From Paramecium sonneborni (taxonomy: Eukaryota > Ciliophora > Oligohymenophorea > Peniculida > Parameciidae), in NCBI GenBank assembly GCA_905182985.1, contig CAJJDN010000089.1, positions 1 through 64,000 of the forward strand: DNA of 64,000 nucleotides. Direction: 5' to 3'. The notes under the pieces were generated by a model. That model worked only from the letters and a program-made list of their open reading frames with translations, was not told the DNA's origin and did no database searches. Made by a program: the position numbers and the translations under genes. Positions within the stretch are counted from its first letter, which is position 1. Every line of letters starts with the position of its first letter. This document shows, piece by piece, positions 13,001-26,071 of the stretch.

Positions 13001-14929
13001 AATTTAAATAACGTAGGAATAAAAATAGAAGGGGATGATTTGAGTTAATTTTACGCAAACTAATAATAAATATAAGTAAATATTGGCATAATTAAAGGTG
13101 GATCTCTTTTATCAGGCTATTTTTATAATTTTTCCATTAAATCCTTGACAATATCATTAGTGTTTTTTGGTACATAGCCTGTAGTTGTAACACTGTAAAG
13201 TTGATATTAAGAGCATGAATTTAGAACATAAACTTCTAATACTTTTAGTATTTCTTTTAAAAAATATATACTTACTATAGCGAATATCAATGAAGATATT
13301 AATGATAGTGTTATTGCTGCTATAAAATTTTGATCATATTTCAAGTATTCATAAACAATAGTATTAGCTACATTATTTAATATCAACCAATTTTCAAATT
13401 AACCAATTTATTTTTATTACAAATACGTTAAACCAAAATAATTCTAATTTTCATTTAATTTTTCATCTGTTCTTAAAGAATCATCAACATCTATATAAAT
13501 AGCTTCTCCATAAGTTGTGTTGAATGATTGTTTTATTAAACTTTTTATTTACATTTTTTCTTTTGAAGTTAAAACAGGATTCCATGGACAAATCCCTGGT
13601 TTAATAGAAACAGTAAGATGTGTAAAAGTTGGATTTAAAAATCCAGCTGAAAATGCTGATAGCCACCAAGGTTAAAAATTTGCATAAGAAGGATTACTAA
13701 AAAATGACCAATGTGTAGTATATGAATGTTATAATAAATAATTTCCAACTACATCTATTCTTACACCAACATCAGCAGATCCACTATTATTCATAAACTA
13801 TTAAATTGCGATTAGTGAATCTTCATCGAAGTCAATTTATTTTTTAAATATTTAAGTTGAAAATATTTCAATTTTATCACTTTCTACTATTAATGGTTTT
13901 CCAATATCATATAATATATTAGCATAAATAGTAGCTTGATTTCCTATCACTTAAATCTTTTATTCAATATCACAAGAATTCTTTTCACAAATAGATATTT
14001 AACCTTTACATATATTTTCAATAATTGTAGCATTCTATGATGCTGAAACATAACAATTTTCTTAGACTTAATCAATTAATTAAAATCCTCTTGCACAAAC
14101 TGCATGTGATTAAGAAGTATAAATTAATTAAAAAGATTTAGTTGATTAAATCACTAATTATCCATTAGCCATAGATATATAACCCTCTTTAGTTAAAATA
14201 TGATTCACAAAAAGTATCCCAGCAGAATCAGATATAAATGTGAAATTATTCGTTTGAATATTTCTTATATTCATTTACATTCTTGCACTTTTTTCACATG
14301 TTGCATTAAAATTGTCTTATACTTATAATTCTTATTAAGCAAACACAATAATGCACTCGGAATCAACTGAACATAAAATATGTAAATTATTCATATTTCT
14401 TGGTAACATTAAATCTACTATACAAGACCGTACCTACAATAATTTTATATTATTACATCAGGATAAGGATTTTAAAATTATATATATGCCATCCCATTAT
14501 TAATTATTTCTCCCTTTATTAAAAATTCTTTTGATGCTTTTAGCTATTCTTCTAAACTTCCTTTTCCATACGCTTTGAACTTAATTATATAATAAAAACT
14601 AATACTTTTAGATAATCTTCAGAATCACTAATATTTAAAAAACAATTCCCTGTATAAATTGTAATATTATCTATTACTTCGTTAGCATTCCAATAATAAT
14701 CTTTTACTGTAGTAAAGTATCCCCATAAGAAAAATCCAATCAATACACCAATAACACAAAATTGAAAACAAAGTCGATTCAGTTTTCTCAGAAAAATCAT
14801 CCCATCATAAAGTCTAAAAATTAATTCATCATTACCTTTATTCATCTATGTTATTATTTTATTAATCTTATTGATAATCTTAATTTGGTTGCTCTAAATC
14901 TCGACTCCATTAAATTAACCTTGACTCAT
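4048..14929 (-). CDS. Giant multi-pass membrane protein, ~3,610 aa
   Basis: ATG at 14929 is the first Met after an in-frame TGA; the stop is TGA at 4048-4050. Two introns (14580-14605, 26 nt; 14434-14456, 23 nt) connect three exons. I scanned every triplet of the 10.4 kb third exon without meeting a TGA, and the spliced length is exactly 3,611 codons. Domains in order: TM about 53-72; Cys-containing extracellular region about 75-515 with many aromatic residues, Cache-like in layout; TM about 520-545; cytosolic part; TM cluster about 900-1080; about 2,350 residues of mostly helical, Leu/Ile/Glu/Lys/Gln-rich sequence; two degenerate EF-hands about 3440-3510 (FKILDKQGRRVVKPEDILQF); and a hydrophobic stretch about 3525-3575. 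I do not recognise the family. The layout suggests a surface or organelle sensor or channel-like protein with a giant cytosolic scaffold, possibly Ca2+-responsive. Its function is unknown. Confidence 0.88.
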
Positions 14930-17900
14930 TATCTTTAAATTTATTTTCTTTTTCTTATATCATTTCTAAAAATTTCTCCCCAACCTTAATCTACATTTCT
15001 TGTTTTGCTCTTTTACTTGACTTTACTTTGAAATAAGACATAAAAAGAATTTTTTATTAATCTTCCTTAATTATTAAGATAAAACTTTTAAAACAATTAT
15101 TTTTAGTAGTTACAATATTTAAATCATAATCATAACTCAAACCACTAAACTACTGTTGCTCTAACAATAGATCTTTTAGAAAACAATTATAATTACAAAT
15201 GTTTACTATAAGAAACTTATCGCCTCCTTAATTCTCAAATAATAATTCATATATTATTCATTTAATGCTTTGATTTTACTATTTCATATCTGCAGAATAT
15301 AAATATATTAAACCTTAGAATAAAATAAGTCAATGCAAATAGAATTACTGAATAAAAAATAATAACACAAAAATTCTATTTTTTTTGTATCAGTATATTT
15401 TTTATAATTAATAATTTTAATAACTTTTAATAGAAGATAACTTAATTAATAATATTTTCTTGATACTGAGGTGTTCATTCAATAAGTGATACTTTATAAT
15501 ATAGTTAGATAAGATTATTTAATTTCAAAATTTTTCTATCAAGAGTATAAATAAATTTGATTTCATTATTAAACATTCATGCTAAAATTGGTTTAACAAT
15601 AAATTTAGAAATTCATAATTTATAAAACACTTTGTAAATTCTCAGTCTGTCAGTTTTTTAATAATGCTGCAAGTTTTATTTAAATCTTTCACAATAACCA
15701 TTATCTCAATTGCAAACCTTAAAATTTTGAATTTTTTCTATTGTCATTTTAATAGTGTGAGTTTAAGCATTCAAAATATTAATGTTGACTATATAAATTT
15801 TGACAGTATATTCCATTTAATATACTCATTTATGAATTATGAATTGTCAAACTTATTTAAAAATTATTGATTCCAATCACAAATAATTCTTACATACTGG
15901 GCTTATCAAAAAGAAATAATTATTATAATGAGAAGCATTAAAGCGAGTTTTTACTTTCAAGAATTTTTATTCTGTTTAAGACAATATAATTTATGTAAAA
16001 TAAGAATTGACGTTTATGTCAAAAATTTTAAATTATGAAAATATAGCGTTATAAAGAGATATGTAAAATAAAATATATATAAATGAAATAAGAACAAAAA
16101 AGGGTAAAATGAGATAACTTTTATAATATTTAATTAGAATGATGATTGATATGAGAAATTGATGAATGATTATTTATTTTAATTATAATTTAATTTTTTG
16201 ATTCTTCATATAATAAAAGAAATGAAAAATTGTGGTTTTTAAAATTTTCACAACATAACAACTTTTTTTCATTTCTAATTATGCATTATTAATATATGAA
16301 TAATATGATATTAGATATACATAGCTCCAAATCCAATTAAATTTACATATAGTTGCCACTCACTCTTCAAGTAACTATACCTTTGGCAGACATTTGAACT
16401 AATTTAGTTATTTGTGACTCATTAAATGAAACAATCAAATTCTATTAATTACAGAAGAAATATATTTATTAGTTATTACAACATTTATATACTAACCTTA
16501 ACAAGAATCTTACACATAATACCAAAATCTTTAATTATAATCTTAAAGAATTTATGATTATTTTACTTTTGCTAAACAAAATATATAAAGATTCAATTAG
16601 AAATTGTTTAAACTATTCTAAAAACAAAACTTAAGACTATGTCTTTTTTTATTACAATTAAATTAAAAAGTCAAAATTGATCAATTTTATTATTATAATT
16701 TTTATATATATTTTTATTGCTTAAGCACAAAACAATAATTAAGACATAAATTAATAATTATCTAGATTTCTTCTTTGTTGATTTCTAAATTAAATCATCT
16801 TTATTGCTTTTCTAACTTAAAATAGTAGTAAATCACTTCCATTACTTCATTTGTTTCCAAGTTTGTTATTTACATTTATATGAAAATCGAGAATATAGAT
16901 TATAATTTACTTTAAAAAATTTTAACAAAAAATAAATATATTTACCCTCTAATTTTCTATCAAATTCATAGAAATTAAATATATTTTGATGAATAGTAGA
17001 ATTAATCAAAAATAAAATAGTAAAAAATTTACTTAACTTTGAAATAATCTTTTAATCAAACTTTATTTAATTGTTTATATATCATTTTATAAATCTTTGA
17101 TTCTTTATTTGATAAAAAATAATATAAATATTTAGAATGTATGACAAGCTCATTAATCTAATCCAAATCAAGTTTGATCGAATGTTAAAAAACTAAAAAA
17201 ATTACTTTAAGCCTTTTACTTTTTATGAAAAATTTCAATTTAGGTAATCATTAACTTTGATTAGGAAAAATTTAATTGGAAGCTTTACTTAATATAAAAA
17301 CAGCAGATCATCCTTAAGAACACTAAGAAATGTAATAACTGATGAATAATAAGAAAATAGTTATTTTAGATGATTAAATTTATTAATAAAGTAAATTTAA
17401 TTTTATGATCTAAAAAATTTATAACTCATTTTACGTACATGTAAAGAATGTTCGAAAATCCAACATGCAATATAATCCAAATTTAGCTCTTCTAATATAA
17501 AAATAAAGTCTAATATTTATATACCATATAGTTGCCGATAATTCTTTACTTTAATAACAGTAATCTTATATATTCTAAAAAGACCATGGAGATGATTACT
17601 TTTAAATCTATTTTTGTATGAGTAGATCTTATTATATCGCTATTATATGAGCATATAGTTATCTTAATAAGATAATGAAAGCATTCCTATGAATTTGTCT
17701 ATTATAGAAATTGAATAAATCAAAAATTATAAATAAATATTTTTTATTAGATTGATTGACTTGTTAAAAACTTATTTCTAATAATTCAATCACTGATAAA
17801 AAAGGAATATATTGTTATTTGTTATATGCAAGTGTATATAAACTTTTAATATTTTCTTTTAAATTTATTTTTTGTATTCATTTGTTATGATTACTGTTTT

Positions 17901-18062
17901 TAAAATAGCTACAATTGTAGAATTCGAATAAATTCTGATTATTGAAGTTTTTGATTCTAAAATTGGATTCTCAAAGCTATTTTTAAACAGTTAGAATTCT
18001 TTTCAAAAGAAAGGTTCTAATACATCTTTAGAAAAAAATTAATAAATAATAAAAATATCATA
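14930..18062. other. Gene-free AT-rich stretch
   Basis: About 3.1 kb upstream of both flanking genes, which are transcribed away from it (the giant gene leftward, the NACHT gene rightward). Short open frames exist, for example plus strand 15664-15870, but they lack conserved features and are low complexity. No tRNA, repeat array or insertion element is visible. It must hold both promoters, but I cannot point to specific sites. Confidence 0.5.
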
Positions 18063-21000
18063 ATGTTAGAAATGCAAAATCTTGCTTTTGGCATTCGTAA
18101 GGAAAAATGTAATTTCTAACCACAAAAACAAATAAATAATAAAATCCAAATAATTCCTTAAATTAAAATTAGTTTAAGAGGGGGAGGCTGCAACAATACT
18201 AAATAACTTAGATAAGAAAATATTATTTAATAGCTATTAATATTATTGAATCAAATAAAAGAGAAATTAAAAGTATCTTAATACTATTAATCGTATCAAT
18301 TGATGAAAGATTGTCTTAATAAAATATAACACGTATATTTGAATTCGTTTGATAATTATATTTTTATAGAAAAATATATATATGAGAACTAATTCAAAGA
18401 GATAATACAAAAGGCAAATGATGAAATTTTAAAGTAGTAAAGTTCTCGATGGATTGATGGTCTGTATAACTATTTAGAATTGATTGATATTTCCTTGAAA
18501 AGTTTATCAAGAGATTCGTTTTTTAATAAGAGAATAAGTATCATAAAAATATTTATTGAAATTTTGTAAAAAATATATGATAAAAATGTTATTAAATAGT
18601 TTATTGAGGCAGCAAAATTTTTGCTAATTGATGTTTAATGTAGATATTATACTTAATTTCAAAAGTATGAAACTTTTTTTTTTTTTCAGACATTGAGTTA
18701 TATAGTCAAAAAATAAATTGAAGCTAGATTAACGATTGAATTCTGTACTTATTTTTAAACAATCTAAGAATAATTTATCCTAAATTCAATAAATTGGACT
18801 CTTCATAATTATTGGATAGAGTTTTAAGTTGATCTTTGTCTCTTTTGCAATAAATATTTGTTAAAAAACAAAAACTTAAAATTAAAAAGTTTAGAAGAAG
18901 TATAAAAAATTGTCAATTTTTTTATGAAAGTCCCCAATGAAAATGGAAGAGCATAATTTAAATTATATGAACATATCAAAAATTTTCAGTTTAATAATGA
19001 TTTTAAGTTTAAATTAGAAAACAGTTGGATAAATGATATTGATAATTCTGGATTTCATCGATTAAAAAGAATATTAAGTGTTTTATCCAATTAAGTTAAT
19101 GAAATAGAAACTAAATATGTGGAGTTTTAATAATCAAAGAAAAGTTCTTTAATTGATCAAATATATAATTACTTTCAAGGAACCTAAATTTGCTTATTAG
19201 AAATAGCATAATAGCTTTCCATAGAAGAAGAAAAATGTTAATTATATTATGAACAAAATTAATTATAAATTCTATTAAAAACTTATTAGAAAATAGATTA
19301 CATTTAAATTCTCAAATATTATTGTTAAAATACTTGTTAATCTTAAGATTTATAAGGAATTGAAAATAGAACTGATTTGAAAGAGCAAATTTAATTACTA
19401 AATTAAATAATAGAAATCGTTTCAGCTTTTATTATGTAAGTAATACAATAAAAATTGAAAGTATTACCATAAGAAAATCTACAATCACAGAATTTTATAT
19501 CACATTCTTTTTAATCATTCAAAATAGAGAATAAAAAATAGGATGGATTATATTTTTCAATTAAATTGTATCTTTAATTACTAACACATGCTTTATAAAT
19601 GCAAAATATTTATCAATAAAAATTGTTTTAAATAAAATATTTTTTTGATTTGGATTAAAAATACTAAGAAAATTAATTACCAAATAATTTAATTTAGGAG
19701 AAAATAAATAATTGTAAATCATAAATGAGTAAAAAGTTAACTCGTATGAAATAGAATTTTGAATAAGATTTTCCGATTGTTAGATAATAATTAATTAAAA
19801 AAGTAGAGAAAGTTCTCAGTTTTTGCTAATTTTTCGTAAATGATGACGAAGTTAGAAAGACTATTCATAAAAACTTTAAAGAAATTAGAAGTTATTTATA
19901 ATAATCATTTGTAAGTGAAGATGATGTTGAAAAAAAAAATGACAAAATTTACAATTTATTTAATGAAATTTAGTAAGAGTTAGATAAAACTGATTATATT
20001 TCGTTTCCAAATTTAAAAACAGAAGAATTAAAACAAAAAATTTAAAAATCTTAAAATATCTAAGAAGAAATTATGTAAAACTCAGAAACTTTAAATGAAT
20101 GTTATAAAAAGTTATAAAAGTCTGAATTAAATGAAGAGTAAGTTAACTAAATATTTAATCCTATCGAATAAAAGTTTAATTTTAATATTTTGAATTTAAT
20201 AATCAAAGGAGAAGATTTATTTCAATAAAAAGAAAATTCCTAATTATTAGATTACTTCTATTCTAGCATAAGTAATTGGTAGCTAGAATTCAAAATTAAA
20301 GATATCAATTATAAATTAGTATATGAACAAATTGAATAAATTATTGATCAAGAATAAAAGGTTTCTTAACATGTTCAATAAAGCATGAGGTTTTATTAAG
20401 AATATTTTAAATATTCAAATTTAGATATTAAATATACAGAATAAACTGAGTAAATATTGAGTCGAGAAATTGAAATTGCAGAAAGATAAAAAAAATAATT
20501 AATTCCCTTTAATTAAGGATAATTAGAAAATGACTATGAAAATGATATAATATTTAAAAAAGATTAATTTTTTAATTAATTTGAAGAAATAATAAAAATA
20601 AAAAAAAATATGACTAATATTAATGTTGGATTAAGAGTTAAAGAAATAATTAAAGATTAAATTATTAAAAAGGGAGAAACAAAGTAATTATTAATAGAAT
20701 TTGAATATAAAAATAACCCAGAGCAATATTTATAAGCAGAAATAAATAAATTTATTTGGTGTCAAAATAATCCAAATGTTATGATGTTAATTTTTGGAAG
20801 AAAAGGATCTGGCAAAACAAAATCTATGAAAAGACTTGAAAAATTGTTATGGAATCTATATAAAGCATGCCCATTAAATCCTAATTGGATTCCTATTTAT
20901 ATTGATCTTTCTAAATTAAGAAATCCTTCAGAGTTAACTTTAAAAAAAGCAATTAAAGAATATTTTTAATGTTTGAATTAAGTAACCAATTTTTTGAAAG

Positions 21001-24000
21001 AAATTTTGTAAGGTAAGGTAAATGTTGTATTAATATTGGATGGTTGTGATTAGAAAGATATTTGCAAAGCAATATATGAGAATAATCAATTTTAATTTAA
21101 AATATGTAATTACGCAAATAATAATAAAATCAGTTTAAAAATAATAATGACTATAAAACAGGATTGTCTAAATTTTGAAACTTTAAATTCTGAATTAAAT
21201 TTTAAAAATACTTAAATTCTAGAAATTTAGCCCTTTGATTATAATTAATAGCTAGAATATATTAAATAATATTAAAAAGATTAATTAAAATAAAAAATAT
21301 AAAAAATAGTTGATCCTCAATCCAATTAAATACTAGAATAAATTGATTAAATTTTACTGTAAATAGATCAAAGTTTTGTTATTAATTTAGAAGAAGTTAA
21401 GATCATTTTAAATTAAAACTTAATAAACATTTTAGATCTACTTAAAAAAAATTAATTAAAAATAAACCTAATAGAAGAGGAATTTAACAAAATCAATTAT
21501 TTTTTAGAAAATATCATAATGAAGAATTTGAAAGATATTTTAATTACTCCTAAAATGATTGAAATTGCAATTAATAAATTAGAAGAATAGTATTTAAATG
21601 TGAATTCAAAAAAAATAATAGAATAATTTAAAACTAAATTTATAGAATTAAAAGAAAAAAGTTTAGGCAAAAATTAATACTAAAATGAATTGGAAGAAAT
21701 GCTAAACTAATTAAATAAAACGAAATTTTTTGAAATATACCATCCATTTGATACTTTAAAGCTTGAGAAAATAAATTCAATAAAATTAAAAGATGAAATA
21801 TTTAGGCTTAATGAAGATGCAGATTTAGTAATATTAGCACTTGATTAAATAAAATTATCGAGATATAAGATTTTAGATTCATTCATAATTGAATATTATT
21901 AATATTTAAATTAAGATAAAGAGAAAGGTTTAAATAATAATTAGGAATCGAAATGTAAAGATAAAATCATTAATTATTATATGATAGATGATACTCTGGA
22001 ATAATAATGTCTTAAAGACTATTTTTTTGCTAAAAGAATTTTAGAATTATTATAAATAGATGAATAAAAATAAATGCAACCTGAGAATTTTAAAAATTAA
22101 GAATTTAATTTGTCCAGTTAGGATAATGAAGGTACTGTTGAATTGTTAATTGATGAATTAAAATAAATAAAGCACATTAATTAGCATCTTATTAGAATAA
22201 TAAAGTTATCAAAATATAATGAAGAATTTAAAAGATCATCATCAAATGCATTATATTTACTATATAAATTGGGAGTAGCTTTAGACTAAGAGGATTTTGA
22301 AGGTATCATAATAGAAGATATTAATATATAAGGATTGAGTTTAATGAATTGTAATTTAAAGAATTCTAAAGTAAATAATCTTAATATAGATTACTGTAAT
22401 CTAAATTATGTAAATTTAAATGGAGCAGATTGGGAAAATATAGTTTGTTCTGAAATTCCAACAATATTTGAAGAAGAGTAAATCAATCAAGTAATTATCT
22501 TTAATAATGACAAATAATTGGCAGTTTTAAAATATAATAGCATAAGTATTTGGGATATTTTGACTTGCGAAAAAAAATGTACAGATTTGCAGCATTTTTT
22601 AAAGAGAAATTATAAATAGATGTAAATTTCAAATGATGAAAGTAAACTATTTGCATTAACTAATTTGGAGATAGATGTATGGAGTTTATCGAATTATTAA
22701 ATGAAAACAACAAAACCATTATTATAAGGTAAGAGTATTTATTTTAGCTTATCACCAAATAATAATTTATTAGCATGTAGCCTTGAAGATTCAAGTTTAT
22801 TATTATTTCGATTGGCTGAGAGAGAGAAGTTTAATTTTAAACTTGAACTAAAAGTTAATTAATTAGCTTTTAATGATACTTCTGATCTTTTAATTTTTAG
22901 AGTAAATAAACATATTTATTTTTGTACAATTGAGTAAGAATTAATTCCAGTTAAACAAAATTTTAATAGTTTAATGTTTAAAATGTCAAAAGACAGAAAA
23001 AAATTAATAAGTTTAAAATCAAAAAAAATTATTATTTATGATTTGGTTAATAAAAGTTCAAAATCTTAGTCCCATAATATTATCATTAATAATCCATAAT
23101 AATCAATAATTTTAGAAATTTATATGGATGTAGAAATGATTTTAATTCAATATAATTGTTAAATATAAATTTTGGACATATAGAATCAGAGAATGTATGA
23201 TCTTTCAAAAATGTATCCTGGAAGAAACTTAATTATTTCTGAAGATGGAAAAATATTAATTAATTGGAAGGCGAATTGTTTGTAATTATAGCATTTGTAG
23301 AATTTAGAAAAAATGAAATTAAGAGAAGATATTGAAGATGATATAAAATCATGTGAATATTTAGCTGATGGATAAACTTTATTTATACAATAATCGAATA
23401 AGTCATTATTTTGGAATATTAACACCAAAACTATTTTAAGTAAATTAGAATCTTTTGAATCTTATTGCTTTAATCATTAAAAGAATATTTTAGTAACATT
23501 ATCTAAATAAGTATTAAAGATTTGGAGTATTAAAATAAAAGATTAAATTTAATTATTATATCAATCTACTAAATTTATTTTTATTAATAAAATATTATTC
23601 TCTAAAGATGGTAATAAGTTAATATTAATAAATGGTAAAGGTAAAATAAGATGTTCAGATATATAAAAAATCTTTAAAAAAAAAAGAAAAAATAAGAATT
23701 CAATAAACTTATTTATGAATTCAAATAGTTAATAAAATATTGCTATTTCAACTGATTAATATGCTATATAAAATAAAGGCATAATAACAATTTGTAAATA
23801 AGATTCAAAAAAAATGATTGCTAGATTAGGATCACATAATTAAATAATCGATTCTTTTGCTTATTCTAAAGATGGTCAATATCTTGTTTCAAGAAGTAGA
23901 GATTAAAAAATAAGCATTTGGAATATGTAAACTTTTACTTTTATATGTTAATTCTAGAATTAAATTAATGATAAAATTGAAAATCATTGTTTATGGTTTA

Positions 24001-25445
24001 AAAATGAAAATAATTAATATATTGTTACTAATTTTGGTAATCAAATATGTTCATATAATATTACTTAGTTTTTAGGGAATAATCCTGCTAATTCCAATTC
24101 TTCAGATGCAAGTAATGCATCCTAATAAAATAATTTTGCAAAAGAATTTGTTGTTGAGCCATAAAAAACTGAGCTTATACATGAAAATATTCCAAATGAA
24201 TTTAAGTGCAGAAATATAATAATTTCTAAAGATCATAATTTAATGGCTGTTGCGTATAGCAATTCTAATTAAGATGAATTTTAAATGGATTCAACAATTA
24301 TTATTAGTTAAACATTATAGATGAAAGTATTCAATAGAATATCCAATAGAGGTGGATCAAAATTAGCATTTTGTTTTAATAACAAATTATTAGCTACTAA
24401 TAATTATGAAGATTAACAATATTAAATAATTATTTGGAATATAGAATCTTGCAATCATTACAAATAGTTTAGAATCAAAACTTATAAAGATATATTAATT
24501 AGTAGTATTGAATTTTCTCCTTCAAAAAATTATATACTAATATCTGATAAGTAATATCAATTTTATTTATCTAAATTGAAAAAACAAAAAGCTATTAATG
24601 AGGGTAACTTTGGTTTGTATTAAGACATATAAACAGAAGATAATCTAATTATTGATCATCCATAAGATATGCCAATTCTTCATAGTTTTAGTAAAACAAA
24701 TACTAATTGCAAATTCTCAAATAATAATGATGAATTAATCTATGTTTAAAGTAATGAGCTTAAATTTATAAATTTTAAAAATAAACTTTAAAAAAATAAT
24801 AGTTACACATATGATGAAAGAGATTAGTTTTATTTTCAACAAAACTTGATTATACATTCATATAATTAAAGATAACTTATTGAATTCAATCTTGAAAAAC
24901 AAGTTTTTATAGAACTATACTAATTTATCTTTGAAAGTATATCTTCAACTTTTTCCTAATTGGGAAAATATCTTGCTTTTGTTTAGAAAGAGGAAATTTC
25001 CATTTGGAAAATTGATAACAAAAAGTAAATTTAAGTAGCAGTTAAATAACAAATTAATGATTCTTTAATTAATCTTCTTAAATTTTCAAAAGACGATTAG
25101 TATTTCATTGCATTTATCAACAACAAAATATCAATTTATAGAATTATAGTAGAATCAAATGAAAGTATTAAAATTGAATTATTCTAAATTATAACTAGAG
25201 GTGAGAAATTAATTTCTCTTAATTTTCATCCATCAGAACTTGAGTTCCTTGTTATTACACAAGATAGAGAGATATATTTATATAAGAAATAAGAATAATA
25301 ATAGTAAGAATTTTAAAATTTTTTAACAATTACAAGATAAAAAGAATTATAATCTTATAAAACATCTACAAGTGATTTTAAGATTACTTCTAAAATTAAA
25401 GAATAAAATTTACTTCGATTGTTAATCTAAAAAGGAGCGAATTGA
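18063..25445 (+). CDS. NLR-like NACHT NTPase with pentapeptide and WD40 repeats
   Basis: A single intronless frame of 2,461 codons (2,460 aa), from ATG 18063 (first Met after an in-frame TGA) to TGA 25443-25445. The N-terminal ~900 residues are helical and Gln-rich and begin with a motif ending SLRGGGCNN near residue 40. A Walker A loop, GRKGSGKTKS (about 912-921), and a Walker B strand, VVLILDGCDQ (about 988-997), define a STAND/NACHT-type P-loop NTPase. After a helical middle part comes a short pentapeptide-like stretch (LNIDYCNLNYVNLNGADW, about 1443-1460), then a long C-terminal beta-propeller region with WD40 signatures (SIWDILT, DVWSLSNY, ISIWNMQTF, ISIWKIDN) to the end. In other organisms this architecture serves as a ligand-sensing switch for immunity, cell death or scaffolding; its role in Paramecium is unknown, but the family is expanded there. 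No transmembrane segment or signal peptide, so probably cytosolic. Confidence 0.9.
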
Positions 25446-26071
25446 AATAATTAAATTAATATATTTCATGAAATTAAAAATATTAATTAATAACTTCATT
25501 TTATTTTAATGTTGATTAATAAAAAATAGTCATTCTTTATTAACTAAAGCATTTTTAACAATATATTGAAACTAAGATGTATCAACTCTCTAGCTAAAAT
25601 ATATGAGCTAAGTTATATTTTATAACTAACTATATTCGATCAATGAAATCAATTAAGATGACTTTAAAGTAGTACTTGCTTCATGAACTATGAACATTTG
25701 AAAATTTACATTCTAGAAATATTAAGTCAAGCATTTTTATGAACTATTATTTAATGTCATAAATATTAAATGACTTAATTGGTTTTTCAATAATTTTTAC
25801 TTTACTCAATCTCATCATATTAATTTTTTTGTTATTTCTAAATAATGATAAGTTAAATTGATTTTATTATGCTATCAAATATTCTTGCCATTTAAAATGA
25901 ACTTTAGTTGATGAAGGAATTCGGATAGATTTATAATGATTATAATTTAGTATTAATTTAAAAATATATTAAAATGTTTTAATAAAGTAAATATAAAGTT
26001 TAATAGAATTAGGTAATTAAACTTGTTAAAAATTCAAAATTTTATTTAATATTATATTTTGAAATTCTATC
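25446..26071. other. Intergenic spacer, no gene seen
   Basis: 626 bp between the NACHT/WD40 stop and the next start on the same strand. Only short low-complexity frames are present. Confidence 0.5.
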
